Below are positions 24,580 through 33,312 of a DNA stretch of 64,000 nucleotides, piece by piece (positions within the stretch are counted from its first letter, which is position 1; every line of letters begins with the position of its first letter). The translations under genes were made by a program, and so were the position numbers. Below the pieces are notes generated by a model. The model saw nothing but the letters and a program-made list of their open reading frames with translations. It was not told the origin of the DNA and did not search any database. Where the stretch lies: contig CAVOUB010000008.1 in NCBI GenBank assembly GCA_963699495.1, forward strand, positions 430,883 to 494,882. The letters run 5' to 3'. Source of the stretch: JAIBJN01 sp963699495 (GTDB taxonomy: Bacteria > Actinomycetota > Thermoleophilia > Gaiellales > Gaiellaceae).

Positions 24580-26176
24580 GGCCCGGACGGCGGTGCTCGC
24601 TTTCGCGTTACTCGCGCTCATGGCCGGCCCGGCACAGGGTAGTGCCCCTACGACGGACTTCGAGGTGATCGTGGTGCCGGGGTTCACCGTCGACGACCTC
24701 GAGTCCGTGCAGGGTCTCGGGGCGATCGGCCTCCTCAACCCCGGCGCGGGACCCGAGACGAGCGCTGCGAGCGCCGAGGCCGCGCTCGTCCGCGGAGAGG
24801 TGCGGAACTCGCTGCGGGGCGGCATCCCACCGGGGCCAGCGCTCGTCGGCGTGACGCGCGGCGAGCTGGGAAGCGCGGCGGGGCCGGCCATCTACGTCGG
24901 CCTTCCCGAGGGCGGCCGGCAGCCGAACGACCGGCGGTACCCGATCCTCGTCGTCGGGCCCGGGTACGACGGGCTGCTGACCTCCGACTCGACGCGCATC
25001 CCCGGGCTCGTCTCCATCGTGGACGTCGCACCGACTGCGCTCGGGCGCGAGGACGCGCTCGGCTCGGAGCCGGCCGACGACGCGGCCGCGACCCTCCGCG
25101 ACCTGGACGAGCGGATCGACGAGAACAACGGTGTCCGCCTGCCCGCCACGATCCTGGTCTGCGCGCTCGTCCTCGCGCTGGCCGTGCTCCTCCCGGGGGC
25201 TGCGGTGCCCGGCTTCGCGGCGGCACTGCTCGCCAACCTCGCCCTCGGGATCACCGGTGTCTCGAGCTTCTGGGTCGTGCTCGTCGTCCTGGGACTGGCG
25301 GTGGCGGTCGGCGGGCCTCTGCTCGCCTGGCTTCTGAGCTCGCCTCTCGCACTGGGCTCGCTGCTCGTCGCGGTCCTCGCCGCGTACCTGCTCGCGCTCG
25401 GATTCGACGGCGCCGCGGTCGCGCTCTCGCCGTTCGGGCCGACGCAGAACTCCCGCTACTTCGGTCTCTCCAACCTTCTGGAGACGATGCTCCTCGTCCC
25501 CGCCTTCGCCGGAGCCGCCCTTCTGTACGCGCGCCTGGGCTGGGCCGCCTTCGCGGCGACCGCGCTGCTCGCCTTCGTGACGATCGCCGGAAACCGCTTC
25601 GGCGCGGACGGCGGCGGCGCGGTCGTGCTCGCGGCCGGCTTCGCCGTCCTCGCAGTGCTCCTGGCCGGCGGTGGCCGGCGGGCCCTCGCGATCGCGGTCG
25701 CGGCCTCGTTCGTCCTGGCGCTCGGGCTCGTCGGGCTCGACGCCGCGACCGGTGGGTCGAGTCACGTGACGAACGCGCTCGAGGACGGGCCGGTCGGCCT
25801 CGGCGGCGACCTCGTGGAGCGCGTCGAGCTCTCCTGGGAGCGGGCGACCTCCTCGTTGTGGGTGGCTCTCGCCGTCCTGATCCTGCTCGCCGCCTTCGTG
25901 CTCCTCGTCGTCCGCACGCTCCACCGGCCGGAGCCGCTGGACGAGCTCGCCGTCCCGCTTTCGCTCGCGGCGGCGATCGCAACTTCGATGATCGTCAACG
26001 ACTCGCCGACGGACGTGCTCCTCGTCGGAGTCACCGGTTACGCCGCCGTGGCCGCCGGTATGCTTCGCGACCCATGGCCCGCCTCGTCGCGCTCCTCCTC
26101 GCCCTCGGTGCTCTGGTCGTCGTCGTCGGCGGCTGCGGCAGCGGCAAGGAAGCCTCGCCTACGCCCGAGACCGTAG
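24578..26176 (+). CDS. secreted-domain plus polytopic membrane protein, alkaline-phosphatase-like
   Basis: Starts with a signal peptide (MARTAVLAFALLALMAGPAQ, cleavage after AQG). About 165 extracytoplasmic residues follow that look like a reduced alkaline-phosphatase/sulfatase-fold half (FEVIVVPGFTVDDLESVQGL, YPILVVGPGYDGLLTSDSTR, LVSIVDVAPTALG). About ten transmembrane helices and the motif PFGPTQNSRYFGLSNLLETM come next. This set recurs in Thermoleophilia. The final about 35 residues (SRSSSPSVLWSSSSAAAAAA) lie inside the cytochrome c gene and look like readthrough, so the native end is probably near 26075. Function unknown. Confidence 0.65.
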   Translation: MARTAVLAFALLALMAGPAQGSAPTTDFEVIVVPGFTVDDLESVQGLGAIGLLNPGAGPETSAASAEAALVRGEVRNSLRGGIPPGPALVGVTRGELGSAAGPAIYVGLPEGGRQPNDRRYPILVVGPGYDGLLTSDSTRIPGLVSIVDVAPTALGREDALGSEPADDAAATLRDLDERIDENNGVRLPATILVCALVLALAVLLPGAAVPGFAAALLANLALGITGVSSFWVVLVVLGLAVAVGGPLLAWLLSSPLALGSLLVAVLAAYLLALGFDGAAVALSPFGPTQNSRYFGLSNLLETMLLVPAFAGAALLYARLGWAAFAATALLAFVTIAGNRFGADGGGAVVLAAGFAVLAVLLAGGGRRALAIAVAASFVLALGLVGLDAATGGSSHVTNALEDGPVGLGGDLVERVELSWERATSSLWVALAVLILLAAFVLLVVRTLHRPEPLDELAVPLSLAAAIATSMIVNDSPTDVLLVGVTGYAAVAAGMLRDPWPASSRSSSPSVLWSSSSAAAAAARKPRLRPRP

Positions 26177-26472
26177 TCGGCACCATCCCGACCGAGACCG
26201 GCGACGGTGGCGGCGGAGCCGGCGCGGCCGAGGGCGACGCGGCCGCCGGCAAGGAGGTCTTCGCGTCGGCCGGCTGCGGGAGCTGCCACACGTTCGCCGA
26301 CGCCGGCTCGGCCGGCACCGTCGGCCCAAATCTCGACGACTCGAGCATCGACCTCGACGGGGCAGTCCAGCAGATCACGAACGGCGGCGGTGGGATGCCC
26401 CCCTTCAGCGGGTCGCTGAGCGACCAGCAGATCGCCGACGTGGCCGCCTACGTCACGTCCGCGCGCAGCTGA
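26074..26472 (+). CDS. lipoprotein class I cytochrome c
   Basis: 132 residues: a signal peptide with lipobox (VVVVGGCGSG), a Gly/Ala/Thr linker, then a compact mono-haem domain with GCGSCHTF as the CxxCH motif. The axial Met candidate is in GGGGMPPFSGSLSDQQIADV and the closing helix is VAAYVTS. It would be anchored to the outer face of the membrane and shuttle electrons in respiration. It overlaps the preceding gene's frame by 103 nt and the HAD gene by 4 nt. Confidence 0.88.
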   Translation: MARLVALLLALGALVVVVGGCGSGKEASPTPETVVGTIPTETGDGGGGAGAAEGDAAAGKEVFASAGCGSCHTFADAGSAGTVGPNLDDSSIDLDGAVQQITNGGGGMPPFSGSLSDQQIADVAAYVTSARS

Positions 26473-27299
26473 GCGTTCTGCCTCCCGAGTTCCCGCGCGA
26501 GGTCGACGTCTTCGCGTGCGACCTCGACCGCACGCTGATCTGGGAGGACGGCGCGCTCCGCCCGCGCACGCTGGCCGCGATCGAGCGAGCCCGCGCCGGC
26601 GGGAAACGGGTGGTCGTCGCAACCGGGCGCATGTTTCGCTCGGTGCGCCCCTACCTCGAGCAGGCCGGGATCGACGACCCGGTCGTCTGCTACCAGGGCG
26701 CCGTCGTGGCCGATCCAGCGACGGGTGAGTTCCTTCGCCACGAGCCCATCCCGCTCGAGCTCGCGCGCGAGACTATCCACGCGCTCGCCGAGGAGGGCTT
26801 CCACGTCAACTGCTACGTGAACGACGAGCTCTACGTCTCCGAGGTCACGCCCGAGGCCGAGCGCTACGCGAGCTTCCAGAGCATCCCCGTCCACGCTGTC
26901 GGAGACCTGGCGGCCTGGCTCTCCGAGCCGCCGACGAAGCTCGTCACGATCGACGATCCCGACGTCCTCGACGGCCTCGAGGCGCGCCTGAAGGAGCGCT
27001 TCGCCGGACGGCTGTACATCTCCAAGTCGCTGCCCTTCTTCCTCGAGTTCGCCAGCCCCGACGTGACGAAGGGCTCCGGGCTCGGCTTCCTCGCCGAGCA
27101 CCTCGGCTTCACGCGCGAGCGCACCGTCGCCTTCGGGGACGGCGAAAACGACGTCGAGCTGCTCGAGTGGGCCGGCTTCGGCGTCGCGGTCGCCAACGCC
27201 CATCCGCGGGTCCTCGCGGTCGCCGACTGGGTCTGCCCCTCGGCTGCCGAAGAGGGAGTCGCCCAGGTGATCGAGGCCGTCCTAGACTCCCCTGCATGA
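26469..27299 (+). CDS. Cof-type HAD hydrolase, probable CTG start
   Basis: Cytoplasmic phosphatase with HAD motif I FACDLDRTLIWEDGAL, motif II VVVATGRM, and motifs III/IV in KGSGLGFLAEHLGF and VAFGDGENDVELLEWAGFGV. The type IIB cap lies between. No ATG, GTG or TTG lies in frame close upstream of motif I, and the first ATG (26610) would remove it. CTG at 26469 overlaps the cytochrome c stop (CTGA) and gives the natural N-terminus MSVLPPEFPREVDVFACDLD. It is translationally coupled on both sides: the stop overlaps serS by 4 nt. The substrate is unknown, probably a sugar phosphate. Confidence 0.85.
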   Translation: MSVLPPEFPREVDVFACDLDRTLIWEDGALRPRTLAAIERARAGGKRVVVATGRMFRSVRPYLEQAGIDDPVVCYQGAVVADPATGEFLRHEPIPLELARETIHALAEEGFHVNCYVNDELYVSEVTPEAERYASFQSIPVHAVGDLAAWLSEPPTKLVTIDDPDVLDGLEARLKERFAGRLYISKSLPFFLEFASPDVTKGSGLGFLAEHLGFTRERTVAFGDGENDVELLEWAGFGVAVANAHPRVLAVADWVCPSAAEEGVAQVIEAVLDSPA

Positions 27300-28519
27300 T
27301 CGACATCAGGGCCGCCCGCGCCGAGCCGGACGCCTACCGCGCCGCCATCGCGCGCAAGGGCGGCGCCGAGGACTTCGACGCGCTCATGGAGGCCGACCGC
27401 GCCTGGCTCGCGCTCGTCCCGCAGGTCGACGAGCTCCGCGCGAGGACCAAGCTCAAGGGCAAGCCGACGCCGGAGCAGATCGAGGAGCTCAAGGGCGTCA
27501 AGGCCGAGCTCCAGCGGGTCGAGGAGGAGCTCGCGGCCGCTGAGCAGCGCCGCGCCGAGCTCCTGAACCGCGTCCCGTCGCCGCCCGACCCGAGCTCGCC
27601 GGACGGGTTCACGGACGAGGACGCCGTCGAGCTGCGCCGCGTCGGGGAGCCGCCGTCGTTCTCCTTCGAGCCGCGCGACCACCTGGAGCTGGCCCGGATC
27701 GACACCGAGCGCGGCGCGAAGGTCTCGGGCTCGCGCTTCGTCTACCGCATCGGCGCTGCAGCGCTGCTCGAGCTCTCCCTCTACCGCTTCGCCCTCGACC
27801 GCCTGACCGCCGCCGGGCTCACGCCGGTGCTTCCGCCCGTGCTCGTGCGCGAGGAGGCCATGTACGGCACCGGGTTCCTCCCCACCGAGGAGGTCAACCT
27901 CTACCGGGTCGAGCGCGACGAGCTCTACCTCACCGGCACGTCCGAGGTGGCCCTGGCCGCCATGCACGGCGGCGAGATCCTGGAGGCGGACGCGCTCCCG
28001 CTCCGCTACGCGGGCTACTCGACGTGCTTCCGCCGCGAGGCCGGCGCCGCCGGCAAGGACACGCGCGGCATGTTCCGCGTCCACCAGTTCGACAAGATCG
28101 AGATGTTCGTCTTCTGCCGCCCGGAGGACTCGGCCGTGGAGCACGAGCGCCTGCTGGCGACCGAGGAGGCGCTCGTCGGCGAGCTCGGCCTCCCCTACCG
28201 CGTCGTCAACATCGCCGCCGGCGATCTCGGCGCCTCGGCGAACAAGAAGTACGACATCGAGGGCTGGTTCCCGGGTCAGGGCCGCTACCGGGAGCTCACC
28301 TCCACCTCGAACACGACCGACTACCAGTCGCGCCGCCTCGACGTGCGCTTCCGTACGGACCAGGGCCTCGAGTTCGTGCACACCCTGAACGGGACGGCGG
28401 TGACGGCCCGCGCCATGATCGCGATCCTGGAGAACTTCCAGGACGAGCGCGCCGCGGTGGCGGTACCCGAGGTGCTCGTCCAGTTCGGCGCCCCGGCGCG
28501 CATCGAGCCGGGCGACTGA
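27296..28519 (+). CDS. serS: seryl-tRNA synthetase
   Basis: 407 residues. The N-terminal coiled-coil arm (residues about 30-100, RARTKLKGKPTPEQIEELKG) contacts the tRNA-Ser long variable arm. The class II catalytic core has motif 1 LPPVLVREEAMYGTGFLP, the TSEVALAAMHGG serine loop, motif 2 YSTCFRREAGAAGKDTRGMF, and motif 3 LNGTAVTARAMIAILENFQ. It is a complete class II synthetase that charges tRNA-Ser (and tRNA-Sec, if present). It is coupled to the HAD gene by ATGA and followed after 20 bp by a tRNA-Ser gene. Confidence 0.97.
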   Translation: MIDIRAARAEPDAYRAAIARKGGAEDFDALMEADRAWLALVPQVDELRARTKLKGKPTPEQIEELKGVKAELQRVEEELAAAEQRRAELLNRVPSPPDPSSPDGFTDEDAVELRRVGEPPSFSFEPRDHLELARIDTERGAKVSGSRFVYRIGAAALLELSLYRFALDRLTAAGLTPVLPPVLVREEAMYGTGFLPTEEVNLYRVERDELYLTGTSEVALAAMHGGEILEADALPLRYAGYSTCFRREAGAAGKDTRGMFRVHQFDKIEMFVFCRPEDSAVEHERLLATEEALVGELGLPYRVVNIAAGDLGASANKKYDIEGWFPGQGRYRELTSTSNTTDYQSRRLDVRFRTDQGLEFVHTLNGTAVTARAMIAILENFQDERAAVAVPEVLVQFGAPARIEPGD

Positions 28520-28539
28520 CCGGGCTACACTCCGCGGCG

Positions 28540-28629
28540 GGCGGGGTGCCCGAGCGGTCGAAAGGGGCGGTCTTGAAAACCGCTAGACGGTGCTGAGCCG
28601 TTTCGTGGGTTCGAATCCCACCCCCGCCG
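28540..28629 (+). tRNA. tRNA-Ser (anticodon TGA)
   Basis: 90 nt with acceptor GGCGGGG/CCCCGCC, anticodon stem around CTTGAAA giving TGA, a long variable arm (TAGACGGTGCTGAGCCGTTT) typical of tRNA-Ser, T-loop GGTTCGAATCC, and discriminator G. It starts 20 bp after serS, which could place charging enzyme and substrate on one transcript. Confidence 0.95.
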
Positions 28630-28665
28630 CTCCCGGCGCGACTCCTGCCCATCAGGAGATGATGG

Positions 28666-29551
28666 TCACGACAGGGTCTTCTCGAACCAGTGGTGCGCGA
28701 AAGGCTCGTCGTTGAACGCGGGCACCTCCGCGTAGCCGTCGGATTCGTAGAGCGCGATCGCCTCCGTGAGCAGGCGGTTCGTCTCCATGCGGACGACGCG
28801 GGAGCCGTGCTCGGCGGCGTGCGCCTCGAGCTCGGCCAGGAGCCGCCGGCCGATCCCGAGCCCACGGGCTGACTCCGCGACCCACATCCGCTTGATGTCG
28901 GACGCCCCGCCGGGGAAGTGCTTGAGGGCCCCGCAGCCGATCGGCGCGCCCCCCAGGTAGGCGATGAGGAACAGGCCGGCCGGAGGCCTGATCTCGTGCG
29001 GCTCGGCGGTCGAGCCCGTCGCCGGGTCGAAGGACGTCCCGGAGCGGCGCTCGAGCTCGGCGAAGTAGGAGCGGAGGCACTGGCGCGCGTCGGGATCAGC
29101 CGGGTCCACCTGCCTGATCTCGACCAGAGCGGCTGTGAGGAGCCGCTCGACCTCCCGCATGGCGCCGACGAGCCGCTGCTGCTGGCTCACGGTCAGCGGC
29201 TCCAGGAAGGACCGCGCGAGCTCGTCGCTTCGCCGATCGACGACCGCGCGCTCCACGAGCCCGGCCGGGGTCAGTCGCGCCGTGCGCGCGCGGCGATCGC
29301 CGGCCCCCGCCACGACCTCGACGAGCTCGGCCCGCTCGAGCGAGCGGAGGAGACGGCTGGCGTGGCCCGAGTCGAGGCCGAGCCGCGAGCGCAAGCGCCC
29401 GCACCTCGCAGCCCTCCTCTCCGATCTCCCACAGAACGCGTGCCTCGCCGAGCGGGCGGCCGCGAGCAAGGTAGCTGTCGTCGAGCGCCCCGACCCGCTG
29501 AGTGACGGCCCGGTTGAAGCGTCGGACCTGCGCAACCATCCCGTCGTCCAT
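28666..29551 (-). CDS. MarR-type regulator fused to GNAT acetyltransferase, frameshifted near 29400
   Basis: Reading from ATG 29551 gives the MarR start MDDGMVAQVRRFNRAVTQRV up to GEEGCEVRAL. The frame then changes and continues as LRSRLGLDSGHASRLLRSLE, the winged-helix recognition region, and TARLTPAGLVERAVVDRRSD. After about 150 residues a GNAT domain follows, with IKRMWVAESARGLGIGRRLL (acetyl-CoA loop) and ETNRLLTEAIALYESDGY. MarR-GNAT fusions are a known actinobacterial type in which a ligand may control acetylation. One net indel near 29395-29405 separates the halves. Confidence 0.78.
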
Positions 29552-29604
29552 TCTCTGATCTTAGTCAGATATTCCGAGGCACGCACGCTGGCTACCGTCA
29601 GGGC

Positions 29605-30498
29605 ATGCACCGGGTGGCAGAGCGGCTCCCCATGCTCCCGACGGCGCTGCGGGTCGCGCTGGTCGTCTTCGTCGTCGCGTGGATCTTCGGCCCGTACGAG
29701 TTGCGCTCGACGGTGCCGGTCTGGGTCGCCTTCCTCGTGGCGCTCGCCCTCGAGGTCAACTTCCTGCTCGGCGCGCTCAGCCGGCCGCCTGCGCCCCGGC
29801 CCGACCGCGGGCCGCAGCCGGTGGACCGGGAGCGCTACGGCTACCTCGGCTGGCCGGACGAGGACGACGAGGACGAGGAGGAGTACGTCGAGGACGAGGG
29901 CATCTGGCCGCCGGTTCGCCGGTTCCTGGTCGGCCTGGGCGTCATCGGAGCCCTCGCCCTCGTCTTCTGGTTCGTGGAGAGCCGCACCGGCTGGGACTCG
30001 CTTTCCGTAGAGACTCGGGCCGAGGCACAGGACCGCTTCTCCGCGGAGGCCTCGCGCATCGCGGGAAAGCCGGTGAGGATCCGCTGCGACGAGTCTGGAG
30101 CATTCGTCGGCGCCGTCCAGCACGCGGACGGCGTCGCGACGGTCGGAGGCGACCTCGCCTACTTGACGCCCGAGCGCTGCCACGACCTCTACCGGCTCGC
30201 CTTCGAGGGCGAGGTGACCTCGAGCCAGACCGCCCGTGCGCTCGCCGTTCTGGCGCACGAGGCGTGGCATCTCCGCGGAGTCGACGACGAAGGGACGACC
30301 GAGTGCTACGCGCTGCAGTCCGGGGTCGGGCTCGGCGAGCGGCTCGGCCTCTCGGAGGACACCGCCCGTCAGATGATGCGGCAGCAGCTCGCCGAGAACG
30401 CCGGCCGGAGCGTCGCGAGCGCCGAATACGTCGTCCCGCCCGAGTGCCGCGACGGGGGGACGCTCGACCTCGACACCGAGGGCTCTCGGTTTCCCTAG
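29605..30498 (+). CDS. membrane protein with HExxH metallopeptidase-like motif
   Basis: 297 residues. Two N-terminal helices (VALVVFVVAWIFGPYELRST onward) are followed by a very acidic linker (DEDDEDEEEYVEDE), another helix (FLVGLGVIGALALVFWFVES) and an extracytoplasmic domain. That domain contains LAHEAWHLRGVDDEGTTECY: a HExxH zinc motif with a downstream Glu-Thr-Glu-Cys. An intact zinc site is plausible. No family name is certain. The gene starts about 50 bp after the divergent MarR-GNAT gene. Confidence 0.62.
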   Translation: MHRVAERLPMLPTALRVALVVFVVAWIFGPYELRSTVPVWVAFLVALALEVNFLLGALSRPPAPRPDRGPQPVDRERYGYLGWPDEDDEDEEEYVEDEGIWPPVRRFLVGLGVIGALALVFWFVESRTGWDSLSVETRAEAQDRFSAEASRIAGKPVRIRCDESGAFVGAVQHADGVATVGGDLAYLTPERCHDLYRLAFEGEVTSSQTARALAVLAHEAWHLRGVDDEGTTECYALQSGVGLGERLGLSEDTARQMMRQQLAENAGRSVASAEYVVPPECRDGGTLDLDTEGSRFP

Positions 30499-30768
30499 CG
30501 GCTCTAGCGCGTCGCCCGGGCTGCGCGGCGGCGCTGAAGCAGCTGCCACCCCTGGCGGGCGAGGAAGAGCAGGATGACCCAGCGGAAGCGTCGGAGCACG
30601 GCTCCACCTTAGCCGACAACTCCTTGTGCGTCAGGCCTCAAGTCGAACGCCCCTCGTGCCGATACAGAGCTCGAGAGAACGAGGAGCACGGTCATCCTCG
30701 GCGGTCGCCGCAGCCTGCCGAGGTGAGAGAGCCGAGCTCCTCGTTTTCGTTAACCCGTCCAGCCCTCC

Positions 30769-31539
30769 TTAGTGGGGAGCCAGTGGGAGCGGCCTGGCGA
30801 GCAGCCTGGCGGCGATGCCTCGGATCGTCTCGGTGCCGTAGGAGTGGCTCGGGTTCGACCGCGTCAGCACGGACAGCGCAAGCCGCATCGTCCCCTTGCG
30901 CAGGAGCGCCGACTGGTGCGTGACGAGCCCGGTGCCCGAGCCCCAGCCGCCCTTGAAGTGGATCGACCAGCTCGGAGGCCGCACAGGCGGGATCCCCCAG
31001 CGCTGCGAGGGCACGATGCTCGCGAGCAGCGCCAACGCGTACCCGCGGTGGCGGCGCGGGACGAGGCGGTCGATCCTGTAGAAGAAGCGCGCCTGGTCGC
31101 GCGCCGTCGTCGTCGAGTTGCCCCAGATCGGCCACGCGAAGGTGAAGTCCCACATGTCGGCGCGCTCGGCCAGGCGGTAGAGCGCGTGCCCCCCCACGGT
31201 GCGGAGGACGGCGCCGGCGGCTGCGTTGTCCGACCAGCGGATCATGGGCCCGAGCAGCCGGCGGTCGCCGTCGGTGAGCGCCCGGCTCCGAACCGAGCGG
31301 AGGTTGAGGTAGGAGACGAGCGCCATCGCCTTCAGGAGGCTGGCCGAGGGGGCTCGGGCACGGAGGCGGTAGCCGTGCAGGTGCCCCCGGTCGTCCACGA
31401 GCGCGAAGCTCTCGACCCCGGCGCGGCTCTCCACGTAGCGGGCGGCGTCGGCCGTCCGCTCGTTCCAGGTCGACCCGACCGCGGGCGGAGCCGTGACGAG
31501 CAGGCCGATCAGAGCGAGCAGAGCCCCGTGCCGGCGCAC
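30769..31539 (-). CDS. class A beta-lactamase-fold serine hydrolase
   Basis: 256 residues from GTG 31539, two nucleotides after the sigma-factor stop. A signal peptide precedes a penicillin-binding fold with all three hallmarks: SASLLKAMALVSYL (SxxK), RWSDNAAAGAVL (SDN) and FKGGWGSGTGLVTHQSALL (KGG). The spacing fits class A-type transpeptidase/lactamase proteins. A true lactamase would need the Omega-loop Glu, which I cannot place with confidence. A peptidoglycan D,D-peptidase or an orphan lactamase-like protein is possible. Confidence 0.78.
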   Translation of the reverse strand: MRRHGALLALIGLLVTAPPAVGSTWNERTADAARYVESRAGVESFALVDDRGHLHGYRLRARAPSASLLKAMALVSYLNLRSVRSRALTDGDRRLLGPMIRWSDNAAAGAVLRTVGGHALYRLAERADMWDFTFAWPIWGNSTTTARDQARFFYRIDRLVPRRHRGYALALLASIVPSQRWGIPPVRPPSWSIHFKGGWGSGTGLVTHQSALLRKGTMRLALSVLTRSNPSHSYGTETIRGIAARLLARPLPLAPH

Positions 31540-31541
31540 GG

Positions 31542-32576
31542 CTAGACGACGCCCTGGAGCGCCGCGATCTCCCGGCGCACGGCGAGGCGCTCGAGAGCGT
31601 CCGACTCGATCTGGCGCACCCGCTCTCGCGTGATGCCGAGGCCGCGGCCGATCTCCTCCAGCGACTCCGGGTCGCGTTCGCCGTTCAGGCCGAAGCGGCG
31701 CTTGAGCACCTCGCGCTCCCGGTCGGGGAGCTCCTCGAGCGCGTCGCGGAGCGCCTCCTGCGCGAGGTTGATCGTGACCTCCTGCTCGACGTCCTCCTCC
31801 TCGCCGGCGAGCAGCTCCTGGAAGGTCGTGCCGCTGGCCGCGGAGATGGGCTTGTCGAGGCTCGTCACCGCCCGCGCTGCCGCGCGCACCTCGACGACCT
31901 GGGGGACCGTGATCCGCGCCGCCTCGGCCACCTCCTCGTCGGTCGGCATGCGGCCGAGCTTGGGCGCGAGGTCGCGCTCGGCCCGCGCCATGCGCTGCTC
32001 GCGCTCGACGATGTGGACCGGTACGCGGATCTCGCGGGACTTGTTCGCCACGCCGCGCTGCACGGCCTGGCGGATCCACCACGTCGCGTACGTGGAGAAC
32101 TTGAAGCCCTTGCGCCAGTCGAACTTCTCGACGGCGCGGATCAGGCCGATGATCCCCTCCTGGATCAGGTCGAGGAGCGTGAGCCCGTGGCCCTGGTAGC
32201 GCTTCGCGATCGACACGACCAGGCGCAGGTTCGAGTTGATCATCTGCTCCTTGGCCTCCGCGTCACCGCGCTCGATCCGTTTGGCGAGGTCGATCTCCTG
32301 CTCCTTGGTGAGGAGCGGATAGCGGCCGATCTCCTGCATGAAGAGCTGGAGGGCGTCGGTCGTCGCGACGGCCAGGTCTCCGTTGACGTACGTGGCCTTC
32401 GCCTCGCGGCCGCAGTCGTCGCGCAGCTCGATCCCGCGCCGCTCGACTTCCTCGTACAGGTCCTCGATCTCCTCCTCGCCGAGCTCGAGCGCCTCGACGA
32501 GCGCGTTCACCTCGGAGTACTCGAGGCACTCGGCCTCCTCACCGCGGTCGAGGAGCGCTTGCAGCTGCGGATCCAT
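31542..32576 (-). CDS. RpoD-like (group 1/2) RNA polymerase sigma factor
   Basis: 344 residues. Region 1.2 has DALQLFMQEIGRYPLLTKEQE. Region 2 has NLRLVVSIAKRYQGHGLTLL, DLIQEGIIGLIRAVEKFDWR and FSTYATWWIRQAVQRGV. Region 3 follows, and region 4 ends LGITRERVRQIESDALERLA. Only a short acidic region precedes 1.2, so this is either the primary sigma factor in its short Thermoleophilia form or a principal-like paralogue. I start at ATG 32576; a TTG three codons earlier is possible. It overlaps the amidotransferase gene by 38 nt. Confidence 0.92.
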   Translation of the reverse strand: MDPQLQALLDRGEEAECLEYSEVNALVEALELGEEEIEDLYEEVERRGIELRDDCGREAKATYVNGDLAVATTDALQLFMQEIGRYPLLTKEQEIDLAKRIERGDAEAKEQMINSNLRLVVSIAKRYQGHGLTLLDLIQEGIIGLIRAVEKFDWRKGFKFSTYATWWIRQAVQRGVANKSREIRVPVHIVEREQRMARAERDLAPKLGRMPTDEEVAEAARITVPQVVEVRAAARAVTSLDKPISAASGTTFQELLAGEEEDVEQEVTINLAQEALRDALEELPDREREVLKRRFGLNGERDPESLEEIGRGLGITRERVRQIESDALERLAVRREIAALQGVV

Positions 32577-33312
32577 CAGACTCAACGATACGCCGACTCA
32601 CCGGTGCGGGGACGAGATCGAGCCAGCGCCCGAACAGCCGTCGCCCGTGCGCCAGCATCTCCTCCGCGCGGACCGCGAGCTGATCGACCAGCGCGTTCTC
32701 CGAGCCCGGCCCCAGCACCTCGGTCAGAGCGTCCGCATAGGCAGGCACACGCGCCCACTCCTCCGCCATCTCCCGCGAGACTTCGAGGTGGAACTGGACG
32801 GCGTAGGCGCTGCGGCCCCATCGGAACGCCTGGTTCGGGTAGGCAGGCGAGCTCGCCAGCAGCACCGCTCCCTCGGGGAGGGAGAACGTGTCGCCGTGCC
32901 ACTGGAGCGTGACGAGCTCATGTGGGAGATCCGAGAAAACGGGATCGGCCGCCGCAGCATCGGTCAGGAAGACTGGCAGGAGGCCGACCTCCGGCGCCGG
33001 GCCCGCGCCGACCTCACCGCCGAGACTCGCGGCGAGGAGCTGGCTGCCGAGGCAGGCACCGAAGAAAGGCAGGCCCGCCCTAACCGCCTCCGCGATGAGC
33101 GCCTTCTCGTCGCCGAGCCACGGCAACTCCTGCTCGTCATTCACGCTCATCGGGCCGCCCATGGCGACGATCGCAGAGAAATCGCGCCAGTCCGGGAGAG
33201 CGTCGCCTTCGTCGAGCTCGACGCGGTGAATCGTCGTGCCACGGTCGAGCAGCACGTCCTCGTAGACGCCCGGAGGCTCACAGGCGATGTGCTGGAGGAC
33301 GAGCACGTTCAC
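32539..33312 (-). CDS. class I glutamine amidotransferase-like protein
   Basis: 257 residues from GTG 33312. The nucleophile elbow is GLPFFGACLGSQLLAASLGG (Cys). The catalytic His-Glu pair is in AYAVQFHLEVSREMAEEW. The oxyanion region is AMGGPMSVND. It is of the GMP-synthase-like type without a synthase domain. It could amidate a partner substrate or act as a glutaminase. It overlaps the molybdopterin oxidoreductase by 4 nt (GTGA) and the sigma factor by 38 nt. Confidence 0.87.
   Translation of the reverse strand: MNVLVLQHIACEPPGVYEDVLLDRGTTIHRVELDEGDALPDWRDFSAIVAMGGPMSVNDEQELPWLGDEKALIAEAVRAGLPFFGACLGSQLLAASLGGEVGAGPAPEVGLLPVFLTDAAAADPVFSDLPHELVTLQWHGDTFSLPEGAVLLASSPAYPNQAFRWGRSAYAVQFHLEVSREMAEEWARVPAYADALTEVLGPGSENALVDQLAVRAEEMLAHGRRLFGRWLDLVPAPVSRRIVESDGSAAASAPRPR

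Noticed and set aside
30499..30768. Gap after the HExxH protein
   Set aside because: Short frames only; no terminator with a T run or RNA gene recognised.
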